A stretch of 64,000 nt of DNA from Platerodrilus igneus (Eukaryota > Arthropoda > Insecta > Coleoptera > Lycidae), in NCBI GenBank assembly GCA_036346225.1, contig JARFIW010001670.1, forward strand, positions 310,001 to 374,000, read 5' to 3'. Position 1 is the first letter of the stretch. The number at the start of each line of letters is the position of its first letter. Below are positions 33,641 to 44,755 of this stretch, piece by piece. The notes beneath the pieces were generated by a model that saw only the letters and a program-made list of their open reading frames with translations, was not told the DNA's origin and ran no database searches. A program made the position numbers and the translations under genes.

Positions 33641-35181
33641 CTAAAATATCTATCCAGACAGTCATTCGAAAACGAAGTTATAGGTATCCTTGGGAACAAT
33701 CATATTGATTTGAAAAAGTATCGTGGACAAGATTATGATGGTGTTTGGAGTTATGATGGAGTTCATCCTGATTCTGGTTTGCCAGTGTAAAATATTACAA
33801 TCTACTAACATAATTTGAAAATATTTTCAACAACCCTTAATTGATTTACAGCCGCATCACTTTTACATGCAGTTCAAAATAAGATGATCGAATTAAGAAA
33901 GCAATTTTTCAGCGATATTTTGAAAAAAGCCGAACACGTTGCAAATACTTTAAAAATAGCCCATACTTTGTAACTAAATGATAGTGTCACACTAAAAACT
34001 GTCTTGATGACTTGGCAGTAGATAAACACATAAAAAACCAGAAGAGAAGTTTAGAATAACCATGTACAAAATATGTCTAGACTTCATAATTCAACAACTG
34101 ACAACACGTTTTCTTAGCAAACATGATATTTCTACTAAATTTGTAATTCTACAACCAGAAACATCTTAGTGTTTGGTCTAATGAAAAAATTGTCAAGAGA
34201 GCTAACAAATTCTGTAAATTTTATCCAGATGATTTGTCTTCTACATTTCTTCAACAAGTTATTTGTTTTTGAACGATAATGAAAGAGAAAATTAAAAATC
34301 TTTCTTCAGTAAAAAAAGTGGCCGAATTAGTAGAATTTTAGAATGTTCTATCGCTAGTAGTGTGCCGATTTGTATATGGTCTTACAATTGTATTTAACTT
34401 TACCAGTTACCACCGCTTTTCCTGAAAGGTCGTTCAGTAAGCTAAAACTCGTTAGCACCTACTTGTGTAGCACCATGTCCTAAATGAGACTTAGTTCGTT
34501 GGCACTCGTTTCTATAGAAAGTGAGTGAGCTAAAAACATTGTAGTGGAAAGTGAAGTTCATGAGTTTTTATCAACAAAAGAACGTCGTTTTGCAAGTTAT
34601 TGTGAATAACTTTACATAACTGAAATTTTCGTTTAGTTATATGTTTACTATAACTGCATACAAAGTGAATTGGACATTTTTCAATAGTAAACCCCATTTC
34701 GAATGGACCTGCACCTTTCTGAAGTTCTAGATTACTAGAACAGGTGAAATGGCTTGCATGTTCTAATGAGTTAAAGAGCCAAACTGCAGATTCAACCAAA
34801 GTAGTAGGGTCGTTAGTGAGCAACCAGACTAAGACAGGTCCCCGAAAGTGGGCAGCGGCTCTTTCGGTACTTAGATCGGCAGAGACCATAGGGGTCGGTA
34901 TGTCAGTCTAAGACACACTACCGCGATGTGGAAGGCAACGGGAAACCACCACATTATCTCCCAAGTACACAGCGTACTTAAATTGTTACAAACATGATGG
35001 CATTCTCTGGGGTAAAAGATTCCGGAGTTAAAATAGTCCCCATTCGGATCTCCGGGAGGGGACTACTTTGGAGGATGCGATCGGAAAGTGCAGAATAAGA
35101 GTCGGGAACAATTTGCGAGCCAGAGCGTGAAATGTTGGAAGCACGAAGCAAGTAGGTACGCTAGAGAACCTAAAAATCGAA

Positions 35182-35867
35182 ATGAATAGGTTAGCACTAG
35201 ACATAGTAGGGATCAGCAAAGTTCGGTGGCCAGAGGCGGGGGATTTTTGGAGTGGAGACTTCAGGGTACTTCATACAGGAGTGGAAGAAGGAAATTTGGA
35301 TATGGGGGTAGTTGTGCGGCAAAAGATAGGATACTGTGTACAAAATTACAAAAGAACGAAAGAGTATTCATGGTAAGATTAGAATCTAAAGCGGTAAACA
35401 CAATAATAATACAAGTATACATGCCCACCTCTAGCTACGGTGATGAAGAGGTAGAAGCGATCTACACAGATATCGAAAACACGTTAAGATACGTAAAAGG
35501 ACATGAAAATTTAATAATTACGAGGGATTTCAATGCAGTGGTAGGTGAGGGTAGGAAACGAGGGGTAGTAGGTTTATTTGGTTTAGGTATGAGAAAAATC
35601 AGGGGAAATAGGCTGGTGGAATTTTGCGACAAGAACAATTAAATCATCACAAACACATTATTTCAACATCATGCTAGAAAACGATGTACGTGGAAGATGC
35701 CAGGAGATATAGAAAGATATCAAATAGATTACATTCTTGTTAGACAACGGTTTAGGAATCAAGTAAAAGACTGTAGAAGCTACCCAGACCATAACTGACC
35801 ATAAAATCGTAATTTTGAAGGCCGCACTTAAATTAAAAAATTTGAAAAAAGAAACGGAAAAAGGCAT
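35182..35867 (+). pseudogene. RTE apurinic-type endonuclease domain
   Basis: It starts MNRLALDIVGISKVRWPEAG (35182), with a frameshift near 35330. It continues YMPTSSYGDEEVEAIYTDIE and then ITRDFNAVVGEGRKRG, where the conserved D-F-N catalytic motif is present (usual GDFN changed to RDFN). A stop interrupts it at about 35641. The domain continues IERYQIDYILVRQRFR (35715), the conserved Q-I-D-Y-I-L-V, and SYPDH-like (35780). The usual final S-D-H has slipped out of frame. Confidence 0.8.
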
Positions 35868-35879
35868 TTTTACTTTGAG

Positions 35880-37180
35880 AAACTAAAAGATATAAATATT
35901 CAAGAAAGATTCGAAAAAAAGTCAAATGAATTGCTGAAAGATATCGGAAAAATTTCTGATACTAAGGAAGTAGATACAGAATGGAATAACATTAAATCCA
36001 GCCCAGACATGGTGGCCAGAAATATTCTGGGGTATACACAAAAAGGAAATAAGAAACCATGGATAACAAAGAATATCCTGAATTTAATAGAAGAATCACG
36101 AATATTCAAAAATCAGACAAAACAGGAAAACCATAAAATGGGAAATTATTCGCAAATGCAAGAAAAGAACAATGGATTGCTGAAAAGTGCAAAGAAGTAC
36201 AAACTAAGATGGAAGTAGGAAAGACAGATGAAGCATACAAACTAATTTGAATCAATTTTAGGGATATAAAACCGTATAGCAAAAATATAAGGGATGCGAG
36301 CGGAAACGTCATTATAGAAAATGTAGAGAAAGTGGGTAGATGGCAAGAATATATAGGGAATTTATATGCAGGAAAAAAACTAACTGCATTAGAATAGGAA
36401 TGAGACATTGAAAATGATGTCTTGGGATATCCTATACTTAGAGATAAGTTTGAATTAGCATTAAAGGGTCTGAAAAATGGTAAGACGCCGTATACAGATA
36501 AGGTGCAAGCAGAAACTCTATAAGTTACCGGACAAGCAGTAACAGAACGTCTCTTCGAACTTGTAAGCTATATGTATGAGACAGGGGAGATACCCAAAGA
36601 TTTCAAACGTAACATCATAGTAACTATACCAAAAAAGAAAGGCGCGGATAGATGTGAAAATTTTCAAACAATAAGTTTGACAGCACACGTATCAAAAATA
36701 TTAACTAGAATTGTACAAAGACAAATGAAAAAACGAGCTAAAGAAAGAATTGGAGAAGACCAATTTGGGTTTAGGCAAAACAGGGGAACACGGGAGGCTA
36801 TTTTAGCTCTGAGAGTGATAATGGAGAAAACAATAGAAAAAAGGAAAAGCGTGTATATAGGGTTTGTAGATCTGGAAAAAGCATTCGACAATATAAAATG
36901 AAAAAAAATGTTTGAAATACTCCAAAAAATTGGAATGAGATATAGGAATAGACAAATAGTACATAGCTTATACAAAGAGCAAACAGCAGTGATAGAATTA
37001 TGCAGGAACGTAGAGAAGTAAACGTTAGAAAAGGGGTGAGACAGGGATGTGCCCTATCCTCTTTAATTTTTAACTTGTACATTGAAGAGGAAATGAATAT
37101 GTCAAATGCAGGAAGACATTTGGAATTACTATGCAGAGACAAAAAATTGATATGCTTAGATTTGCAGATGATATAGAGGT
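35880..37180 (+). pseudogene. RTE reverse transcriptase domain
   Basis: After a basic linker (35931-36218) the palm begins at about 36480 (GKTPYTDKVQAETL-like). The open piece 36572-36901 has TGEIPKDFKRNIIVTIPKKK, LTRIVQRQM, DQFGFRQNRGTREAILAL and VDLEKAFDN, which is motif A. After a stop, the readings include RQGCALSSLIFNLYIEEEMN at 37040 and MLRFADDIEVLAF at 37150 (motif C, FADD intact). Then a ~200-bp deletion joins directly to KSTKD-like thumb sequence. It is non-functional. Confidence 0.82.
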
Positions 37181-37199
37181 ATTAGCATTTAGCAAGAAA

Positions 37200-37740
37200 A
37201 AGCACAAAAGATATAAAACAAAGATTAGCACAAGATCGTGTTACATTTAACAAGAAAAAGCAACTACTGTGTTCAAAGACAAAACACATAGAAACAAGGA
37301 AAAGATTGTTTAAAACATATGTGTGGAGCACAGCACTGTACGGCTGTGAAGCCTGGGCAGTAGGAGAAGCGGACAAGAAATGGGTAGAATCCTTTGAAAT
37401 GTGGTGCTACATACGTATGATGAAGATATCATGAACAGACAAAGTTAAGAACGAAGGGATACTAAAAATGGTAGGGGAAGAAAGAAATATGTGGAAAACG
37501 GTAAAAAATAGGAGAGATAGGATGATAGGCCACTTACTACGGCATGAGGGAATAGTGCAGAATATATTAGAAGCAGCGATAGGATAAAAGAGAAGCAGAG
37601 GTAGACCTAGGTTAGACTACCGCACACAGATAGTGTGTAAACTGTAGGAATTTCAGGGACATGTGTAGGCTAGCTCAGAATAGAAATCAATGGAGGTACG
37701 CATCCAACCAGTGCCAAGATGGATAAATTAATGATGATAA
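37200..37740 (+). pseudogene. RTE C-terminal region and 3' end
   Basis: Readings in alternating frames give ICVEHSTVRL / WAVGEADKKWVESFEMWCYI, WTDKVKNEGI, RDRMIGHLLRHEGIVQ and a tail RGRPRLDY. These are the C-terminal blocks of RTE polyproteins, ending in an ATGATGATAA tail. Confidence 0.75.
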
Positions 37741-38460
37741 AAGTAACTATACCTAAACATGATGATTAATATAAGCAACTACAAGTATTGGTTGGGCAAT
37801 ATTCTCGAATAACGTAATTGTGTGAAAGATTTACTGGAAAACTATTAATTCGGCAAATGTCTAAGTGTTGAGGGATCTTGGCAGCCACAGGCTGCTTAAC
37901 CTTTTTCACAACCACTGAGTGTCACAGAAATAGGGTATATACTTGTAAAACAATAGAAGGGGACCGAACTGCACCTCACAAGATACGACAGCGCCTATGA
38001 TGAAAGACAGCAAACATAGAAACAAGAAGAAAATTATTGAAGGCATATGTGTGGAGCACAGCACAGTATGCCTATGAAATACGGGCAGTAGGAAAAGCAG
38101 ACAGATAAACGGTAGCAGCTGTTTGGAATGCTATGCTTCAGATGTATGAGGATGATAGCATGGACAGACAAAGTCAATAACAAATAGGGTATATAGCAAT
38201 AGTATGGGAACAAGGATATTTGTGGAAAAAAATAGAAGAAATAGAAGGGCAGAATACGTTCTAAGGCATTTTTGGGGAATATTATAGGATATATTGCAAG
38301 CAGAGATAGGAAAAAGGAGGTAGATGTAGACCTAGATCAGATAGTGATAGATGCAGACTGCAAATTTCAGGGAAATGTGTAGGTTAGTTCATAATAGGAA
38401 ACAATGATGGTATGCGTCTAACCAGTTCCAGAACTAAAGATCTAATGATGATGAATAGTT
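37741..38460 (+). mobile_element. Extra RTE 3' module directly behind the RTE
   Basis: A plus-strand unit repeats the tail architecture of the RTE immediately after its end. It holds GGAAAACTATTAATTCGGCA, GGCTGCTTAACC, then AGACAGCAAACATAGAAACA with the C-terminal coding blocks, closing with CTAATGATGATGAATAG. This is the same ~720-765-bp module as in the 27.7-30.1-kb array, in the other orientation. It closely resembles 11648-11966 in its last 300 bp. Confidence 0.65.
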
Positions 38461-38721
38461 AACCAGAAATGATGAAGAAAAGACTAGATATTATTTTAAT
38501 ATAATGACATATTTATGCCCAGTGATAATGAGTTACATGCCATATATATTTTTCTTTTTTTATTATTTTCCCTACTCAATAATTGGGTCAATGACTCTGG
38601 AGTTTGTAACTAAATAAATAAATAAACTATGTCTTATATTATAATTAGAACCTAAGCATTTGGGGTGTATAAGACTCTACAGTATTTCAAGTATTGCATA
38701 AGTGTTTATTAAAATTCTGCA

Positions 38722-39370
38722 AATACTCCCTGTATGTTTGTTGTGGTTTGTTTAGCTTTCTTCTTAATATTTTTTGGGAATTAAACCACTCATAGTTTTT
38801 AATATCATCTTTATTTATGTTTCGATCCATGACCTAGGATCCTTGTCAAAATAATAAAAACTTCAAGTTTGACATTTATGACATAAATTGAAGGTTACTT
38901 TGATTTATTGATGTTTGAAATATTTGGTTTGAGTACACTAAGCAAAAATTTTTAAAGTTTAAAAAAATGATTGCCTTCAATTTGTGTTGCGACCTGGGAT
39001 CGATTTTCCTAAGGTAGCCAATACGCTTAACGTGAAATCAGCTGATTAATTTTTATTAGTGAATTTTATATAAATTCAATAATTTGGAAATTGGAAAACA
39101 TTTTTTAACATGTTTCTATTTATACAATTGAGAGATTTCTAATTTTATGTCTTATTTTACCGAGATTCAGTGAAGGGGGTTAAGCAACCTGTGGCTACCA
39201 AGATCCCCCAAGATTTATAATTTGCCGAAATAATGGTTTTCTAGCTAATATGCTTATTGTTATGTAATTAGTTATTGTATGTATAAACAGAAATCATGTA
39301 TGTAGGCGTAAATAAAGATGATATTAAAAACTATGAGTGGTTTAATTCCCAAAGAATATTAAGAAAAAAA
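38722..39370 (+). mobile_element. Terminal-inverted-repeat retroposon, copy 4 (with poly(A))
   Basis: It is flanked by 11-bp repeats AAAATTCTGCA (38711-38721, 39371-39381). It starts AATACTCCCTGTATGTTTGT and ends GAATATTAAG followed by nine or so A residues. The ends form inverted repeats (TTTGGGAATTAAACCACTCA and its complement near 39330). The inside matches copies 1 and 2 (ATTGCCTTCAATTTGTG, CGTGAAATCAGCTGATTAAT). It also contains a piece of the RTE-related GGGGGTTAAGCAACCTG block. The poly(A) end plus target repeats show copying from RNA. Confidence 0.8.
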
Positions 39371-39381
39371 AAAATTCTGCA

Positions 39382-39701
39382 AGTTAACCAAAGGGGGCCC
39401 ATTTAATATTTCTTGGAGGAGCGTCAATTCTTAGTTACGCCATTGCTTTAGCTTCTTGTTAACTGAAGGAGTACAAAAAAATCCATCACGTTTATTGCAT
39501 GCAAGATGGAGCTACAAAAAATTTCTACGAAAAAAAGTTCTATATTAAATACTCTTCCACTGGTTTTACTACTGGACAGGTGCATACTAATTGACTTATG
39601 TTTTTTATTTAGGGCTATTAATAGTTTCCACAATTGTTGTGACATGCTTGACCTAACCAAACTAATTGTTCTGGTCACACCAACACGTAATTTCCAGATT
39701 T
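39382..39701. other. Intron DNA with open frames but no recognised gene
   Basis: Both strands have open frames (minus 39678-39448, plus 39506-39832). Neither shows a family motif I trust, and the plus one runs into the SINE. It may be a transposase scrap. Confidence 0.3.
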
Positions 39702-39716
39702 TTCATTATGATTACC

Positions 39717-40011
39717 TTACATGTGATTTTCCAATGCTCCACCCGAAGGTACTACATTGGCCAGGAAGCAAGTTTTTTTTTACCTGGAAAATTTTGAATT
39801 TTGCCGAACCCTTGCTATTCCAAGCAAGGTAGGGATCTTTAACGTGCGTGACAACACTCACACGGGACCTCCATTTTACCTCTCATCCGAACGAGGGTGT
39901 ATTTTTGTGAAAAATGCTCGCCTAACATTTTTCAAGCGGACCGTGTCGGGATTCGAACCCGGGACCTTGGGCGTAGTAGTCACACACATACCACTACGCC
40001 ACGGAGCCGCC
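39717..40011 (-). mobile_element. tRNA-derived SINE with 15-bp target duplication
   Basis: On the minus strand the element starts with a tRNA-like head: GGCTCCGTGGCGTAGTGGTA contains an A-box-like TGGCGTAGTGG, and GGTTCGAATCC at about 39950 is a perfect B box. The body includes GCACGTTAAAGATCCCTA, a stretch I recall from central domains of several invertebrate SINEs. Direct repeats TTCATTATGATTACC at 39702-39716 and 40012-40026 flank it exactly. Length 295 bp. It lies in the intron between exons E4 and E5 of the host gene, in the same orientation. Confidence 0.88.
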
Positions 40012-40304
40012 TTCATTATGATTACCACAGAACTAACTATGATAGTGTAATTTCTTTTCAATCAAACTGCAATATTTGTTAATAAATTCCCAGACTGAAA
40101 TTGGTTTAGGTGCAGTTACCACTCCTTCCATAACTTAGTTGTAAACAATATTAAAAATGTATAAATTTAACTACGCATTATGTTCATTACTAATGTAAAT
40201 AAGGTTTCCCGTATAAGTACGTAAGTACAATAAATAAATAAAATAAAATATAATTATGTTTTTCAATTGACACAAATGGTACCTCATAATAAGATTATAC
40301 TTAC

Positions 40305-40442
40305 TTGCAATTTTTCTATTCCGTTGCTAATGTCTTTAAAGTAAGCTGATAATCGAAATGATTTCTGTATTCCAACAACTATTGAAGCAATAGACATCTT
40401 TAAAACCATTTCTTTTTCTAGTACTGTCAAATTATGCGAAGT
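40305..40442 (-). CDS. Exon E4 of REJ-like ectodomain gene
   Basis: A 138-bp exon (46 codons) from acceptor ATCATCTTATAG to donor GTAAGT, phase 0 at both ends, is open in the frame continuing from E3. It encodes TSHNLTVLEKEMVLKMSIAS, then IVVGIQKSFRLSAYFKDI, finishing GIEKLQ. The alternating hydrophobic pattern followed by an E5 start of F-x-W-x-C is that of a beta-sandwich repeat in an extracellular protein. NLT is a possible N-glycosylation site. Confidence 0.68.
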
Positions 40443-40492
40443 CTATAAGATGATAGTTATATTAATTTGAATTGGCAAGTTCAAAATCATAC

Positions 40493-40595
40493 CATAGCTA
40501 TAAGCTGATTCTTAGTTGCATCTGTTAAAATGCATACTATTGTATAATTTTGTTTGGAACACAATGTTTTAGGTAGCATGATGAGAACAGAACCT
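40493..40595 (-). CDS. Exon E3 of REJ-like ectodomain gene
   Basis: A 103-bp exon lies between acceptor ATTTTCTACAAG and donor GTATGA. It begins with the last base of a split codon and ends in phase 0. It encodes GSVLIMLPKTLCSKQNYTIV, then CILTDATKNQLIAM. L-P-x-x-L-x...Y-x-I-x-C is the shape of the strand pair ending each repeat (compare SMLLPNIKYILNV in E1-E2). It needs an upstream exon ending in phase 2, but E2 ends in phase 0, so at least one exon is missing between them. Confidence 0.6.
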
Positions 40596-41258
40596 CTTGT
40601 AGAAAATACAATTAGTGGTGCATTAGAACTGTTAAATAATTTCCATTGGAACTATAATAAGACATGGTATAGTAAATACTTCTTTTACGAAAAAGTGTTA
40701 AAAATTCAGGAATACAAATGATGAGATGAAACAGAAAGAAAATAAACAAATAGTTTAAAACAATATTTTCAAGGATGTAGCAGCGCATGCAAAATTTCTT
40801 TAAGATGAACAACATTAAGAAATTTTTTGTCGGAAATTTATCACAGAAGAATTATATTCTTTTAGATTTATCATACCTAGAATAAGAACTGTATTATTTG
40901 TATTTAATAAAGGTATTGATTGTTTCAGAAATTATTAACACATTTTATGTGTGAGTCTTATCAACAACAAATTAAAATTCATTGATTTGGTTAACTTACT
41001 TAACATTACTAGTAACGCCCATCATAATTTTATTAGTGTAAAGGTGCATATTATTAAAATTATTTAATAATTTATTTATAGTTATACAAAGACATGGTAC
41101 GATTCTTGTTCGGCGTGGAGTGCATACTTAATATAATTAAACAATAATTACCGAAATATTTACGACACTTACCACCAATCCGTAAGTCGACGAGCTGAAT
41201 AAATTGAGTGGCTTGTATGACAAAATCCTTCCATTAACACAATGTTAAGTCTGTGCAC
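40596..41258. other. Intron sequence, nothing firm
   Basis: A 67-codon minus frame at 40815-40612 has no motif. A minus-strand GTAAGTG donor-like site at about 41177 follows a short open stretch, but no acceptor with the right phase was found. Confidence 0.3.
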
Positions 41259-41602
41259 TATATTTAACAGATCAAACAAACTCACCTAAAGCGAAGTTCG
41301 ATCTGGATTATATTAGGCCTCGTTGAAGTAAATAAGACCAGATGTAGTATCCCTCTTTAGGTGCTAGTTTCACACAATTTTAAAGCAAAACAAGAAATCG
41401 CTACCATATGCTCCCACCCCCGCTATAACTAACATCCATCCGGACAAGCTTCAGTCTCCTTTAAAGCTGTATTATTTCAGAATTGTTGCAATGGTAAGGG
41501 TTCAGGAACTGGAAAGGTTGAGACTTATTTACTTCAACGAGGCCTAATATAATACAGATCGAACTTCACTTTAGGTAAGTTTTTTTGATCTGTTAACTAT
41601 AT
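41259..41602. repeat. Inverted repeat at the end of the DIRS element
   Basis: Arms at about 41259-41333 and 41525-41602 are inverted copies (CGAAGTTCGATCTGG / TTATATTAGGCCTCGTTGAA). A diverged direct copy (GCGGCCTCGTTTCGTAAATA) stands at about 41605-41625. DIRS elements have inverted terminal repeats and an internal complementary region in place of target duplications, so this is probably the element's right-hand terminus. Confidence 0.55.
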
Positions 41603-41792
41603 TGCGGCCTCGTTTCGTAAATACGAATAGATGTAGCTTTTTAAAGTAAATTGCAACAGTTTTGAAATTGATGAAGTATATTCGAAGAACTAATACAAAT
41701 GAAAGATATATACGTATAATGAAGTGCAAACGAACAATTACAGGGAAATATTTGTGTTCTAAGCTACACTAATATAAAAATTTCCTTAGTGC

Positions 41793-42835
41793 TTAACTTA
41801 AAACTAGGGTTGCAAATTTATTCGCATGTATAACTGGTCGATTATAAAATCGAGCAAAAGTGTTGGACTTATCAGTCCAGCCTGCTGTAGGGCGAATCGT
41901 GTCGTAAGACACACCCTTTCTAGCGGCAGCTGAGGTTGAAGCATGTCGTGTGCTGTGGGCACTGAAAAGGTTGTTATTCAACCCACTCTTTTTCAAGATA
42001 TTTTTCAACCACCTGCTTAATGATTGAGAGGTTGTATTATGAAAGAAAAGAAAAGACAATCAGAAGATCCTCTCAATTCCTTCGTACTATTCAGATAAAC
42101 TAATAGAGTTCTTGCAAGGCAAATCATCGGATCTAAAAATGGTAAAATAAGAGTAGGTTGAATCCTACCCTTTCCCGAAGACTTCAACCTATTTCGAATC
42201 CTAATCTCAATTCTGTCTTTGTATATTAGATAAAGTTTGTATCCTTTGTCCTGTAGCTAAGGCTAATAGAATAGCTAATTTATATGTTAAGTCTTCCAAC
42301 GAGCGATTGAGAGTGTTCATAGTCTTTACATATTTTAGAACAATATTAGGATCCCACGTTTGATTATAGTTTGGTAGTGTGGGTCGTAAACCATAAACCC
42401 CCTTAAAAAATCTTTTAATTCTAAAATCTGAGCTAAACCTAAGATTTGTGATAGGGCAGTTCTATAAGAACTTAAAGAACTAAAGGAGGCCACATTCTTA
42501 AATTGTATAGTTAGAAATTCTAGTATTTCTAAAATTCAAGCTGAAAATAATTCTAAGTTTTTATTAGTTCTATAAGTCCACCACAACTTAAGACCCACAT
42601 TATACTGTCGTATCGAGGAGTTAGAAACAGAAGCTAAGCAAATCTCTAATAAATCTTTTAGGACATTGGCAGATGTCAATGCTTGTTTGATAAAATCCCT
42701 GCTGCCAGCAAAATTTTTTTGCCATATTGGATGTGGGTTCCCTCTAAAAGAAAGTAAATTCTTATTAACGGAAAGATAATTGGTTCTCTTTCTAAAAGAG
42801 TACAAAACTGTGGATACCATGGCTATGAGGTCCAA
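41793..42835 (-). pseudogene. DIRS tyrosine recombinase
   Basis: The minus-strand open pieces are 42835-42536 (SSIRQYNVGLKLWWTYRTNK, the N-terminal core-binding part), then a shifted stretch with SSLSSYRTALSQILG and KLAILLALATGQRIQTLSNI, which contains the first catalytic arginine. The 42059-41793 piece has HSTRHASTSAAARKGV, the H-x-x-R box, then AGWTDKSNTFARFYNRPV, carrying the final tyrosine region. This is the YR protein used by DIRS retrotransposons to integrate without an integrase. One or two frameshifts and a stop near 42065 break it. Confidence 0.85.
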
Positions 42836-42872
42836 AGTGGGTTCACTACAATACCCCTAGCATTATCTTTAA

Positions 42873-43703
42873 CTATTTTTGGAGGACACGAAGAACTAGA
42901 GCAAATGGTGGAAATGCATAAAACATTCCATTCCAGCTCACGGTGAACGCATCAGATGTAATGCTTCCTGCATCCCCAAACCACGAGGCAATTCGCTTGC
43001 ACTTAGAATTGGATTTGGTAGCAAATAAATCTATATCTGGTCGTCCAAAGTCCAACACTATTTTTAGGAAATAACTCCCATTCCGTTTCCCTAGATAGCA
43101 TACGACGTAATTCTGTATCTGCTTCAACGTTATCTTTTGATGGAATATATGATACAGATATAAAAATATCTTACGGGTTTCACACCATCGCCAGATAGAG
43201 CGTAATAAACTATCCAGTGTTGAATATTGTACACTACCCATTTTATTGATATACGCTAAAGCTGTTGTATTATCTACCCAACATAAAATATTACAATTTA
43301 CCATGCTATCCGCAAAATGTTTTAAGGCAAGAAAAACTGCTTTCAGTTCTAGGAAATTAATATGATGTTCTTTATCAGATATTGACCAAAAACCATGGCA
43401 TCTCTGTTCATTGCAAAAGGCGCCCCAACCTGACCAGGATGCATCTGAAAATATTTCAAGTGCATATGAAGCAATCTTAATATCATTTTGTGCACAATTC
43501 AAGTTTGCTTTCCACCAGTTAAAGTCTTGTTTAAGAGATAGGGTAAAATCATCTTGATCTTATAATGTCCTGAGGAGTGTTTTAATGCTAAAAACTTCTG
43601 TCGTTCGAATAGTTTTGTATAAACGCAGCCGTACCTGACAGCTGGACAGATGGAGGTTAGCATGCCCAAAAAACTTGCAAAATCCTGTATTGAGCAGCTA
43701 TCA
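42873..43703 (-). pseudogene. DIRS RNase H domain (3' part of split polyprotein)
   Basis: Starting at the gypsy insertion point, the minus strand reads IQDFASFLGMLTSICPAVRY and GCVYTKLFERQKFLALKH in one frame. A shift near 43560 leads to the open piece 43502-42873: IFSDASWSGWGAFC (first catalytic D), FLELKAVFLALKHF (E), CWVDNTTALAYINKMG (D), PDIDLFATKSNSKCKRIASW and FYAFPPFALVLRVLQK. This is the DIRS-type RNase H plus tail. The N-terminal reverse transcriptase half lies 5.9 kb away at 49588-50210. Confidence 0.88.
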
Positions 43704-43707
43704 ATGT

Positions 43708-44717
43708 TGTAGCATGTTTAATTTGATCAGTATTCATTCGCATTGAATTACAAGTATAATGCGCCAAGCGTGTCTTATTCTTTATTAATGTTCCATATAG
43801 TACATAATGAAACGTTTCGTTTTAATAATCTTCTTGTAGTAAAATATCTGTGTGACATAAAGTTATTTCGTCGAGCATCTATAGCAATCTTGTTGTTTTC
43901 GTACCTCCCCACCACTAACCGCGAGTCTTTGAAACGTCGCTATCTTTCGTTTCTAGTTTGGTTCGTTAGTCGCAGCCTAGCTATCAATTCATCAAGATGT
44001 TTTCCAGACTAGAGGCTTGCGACCTTCGATTAAATTATTTGTGTGAGTGGTTCAAGTCATGGTAGACTTGAATAGATTTCAATAACTTCCACTAACGGTT
44101 TGTAATATATACATTTTACAAACTTCATTTAATTTTGTTTTATTTATTTAGCGTGCTTAGGAAAAACTATAGAAAAGTACAAGTGAGAATTTTGTTTTTG
44201 TAAGTTGTATGGTTCTGTACAAGGATTGAAGATTGCAAACATGTGGTCGAGATTGCTGTTACCCCAGGAAATAGTTTATGATGTTGCTTGAAGCTGATGA
44301 AATTTCTGATGGGATTTGTCTAGGAAAATCAGATGCAGTTTGATTCGTTATTAAATTAAATTTTGCATGTGTTTAGAATGTCGTTAGTCTTAGATAAACA
44401 GACGGTCATATAAAAAACACGAAATTTGTTATCATGTTTATGACCATATGACCTGTTTCGCTTTCGATTATTGTTAAACTGGTTTTACAAACTGTAGAAA
44501 GAAATTTTTGTTAGGTTAGGTTTATATATTTGTAGGCTTTGTTCACATTCGAACTTCAGATAAATTTCGAAGTATGTTTTCGACGTTATACTTTTTTTTG
44601 TGATGTAGTAACTTTTTAAAGATATTTGCCATGAAAGCTGGAAAATTTTTGTGCACTGGCGCCCATTTATAAAAATAAGTTTCACTGGCGCCCAAACAAC
44701 AACAAAAATTCGTTTCA
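43708..44717 (+). repeat. Left LTR
   Basis: It runs from TGTAGCATGTTTAATTTGAT to AAAAATTCGTTTCA (1,010 bp), with TG...CA ends. Near its right end are two copies of a CACTGGCGCCCA motif (44654, 44684), close to the primer-binding site that follows. Confidence 0.88.
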
Positions 44718-44755
44718 CTGACGCCTCAACGTTTAGTGCCTCGAAATTTGTTTGC
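44718..44755 (+). promoter_or_regulatory. tRNA-Lys primer-binding site (diverged)
   Basis: TGACGCCTCAACGTTTAGTG, then CCTCGAAA, follows the LTR at once. It aligns to TGGCGCCCAACGTGGGGCTCGA with a few changes. The two TGGCGCCCA motifs just inside the LTR make three primer-like motifs in 75 bp. Confidence 0.6.

Larger units (their letters stand above)
30137..34625 (+). pseudogene. hAT transposon with ZMYM1-like transposase, interrupted
   Basis: The left end near 30150 (CAGAACTAACGGGCCCACAG) looks like a hAT terminal sequence. The transposase starts at about 30691 (MSLNKPKYLSGVQTRKMDVK). It reads in broken frames through a TTF-type region and FRDHDESSFQNKGNFF with DLLALYHPLL (31660-31760), KIQNELIHL and SLSEIRRARFLSFLLDTSQD, the last with a catalytic-region aspartate. 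After an insertion come IDLKKYRGQDYDG (33710) and, at 34390-34600, the C-terminal dimerisation region (LPVTTAFPERSFS-like, KLKLV). A retroposon (31401-31593) and a ~1.7-kb unknown segment (31945-33640) are inserted. The right terminal repeat was not found; the RTE that follows may have removed it. Confidence 0.7.
34640..37740 (+). mobile_element. RTE-clade LINE, nearly full length, decayed
   Basis: The 5' untranslated part holds AGGTCCCCGAAAGTGGGCAG, GGAAGGCAACGGGAAACCAC (34930) and GGGTAAAAGATTCCGGAGT (35010), blocks I recognise from arthropod RTE elements. Next come an endonuclease, a reverse transcriptase and a C-terminal region in order. The end is ...GGATAAATTAATGATGATAAAA, a degenerate TGA-type tail. 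Length and order are right for an RTE of about 3.2 kb, but there are many stops. It is the parent type of the 3' modules at 11.6, 27.7-30.1 and 37.7-38.5 kb. Confidence 0.75.

Noticed and set aside
34530..34889. Minus-strand 119-codon frame
   Set aside because: It overlaps the hAT C-terminal region and the RTE 5' UTR on the plus strand, both recognisable, and has no motif of its own.
36664..37142. Minus-strand frames of 100-114 codons
   Set aside because: They are antisense to the RTE reverse transcriptase. Hydrophobic readings arise from lysine-rich sense codons.
39940..40011. Possible functional tRNA gene
   Set aside because: A-box-like and B-box sequences are good, but the molecule lacks a proper acceptor stem, continues into a 220-bp body and has target duplications, so it is a SINE.
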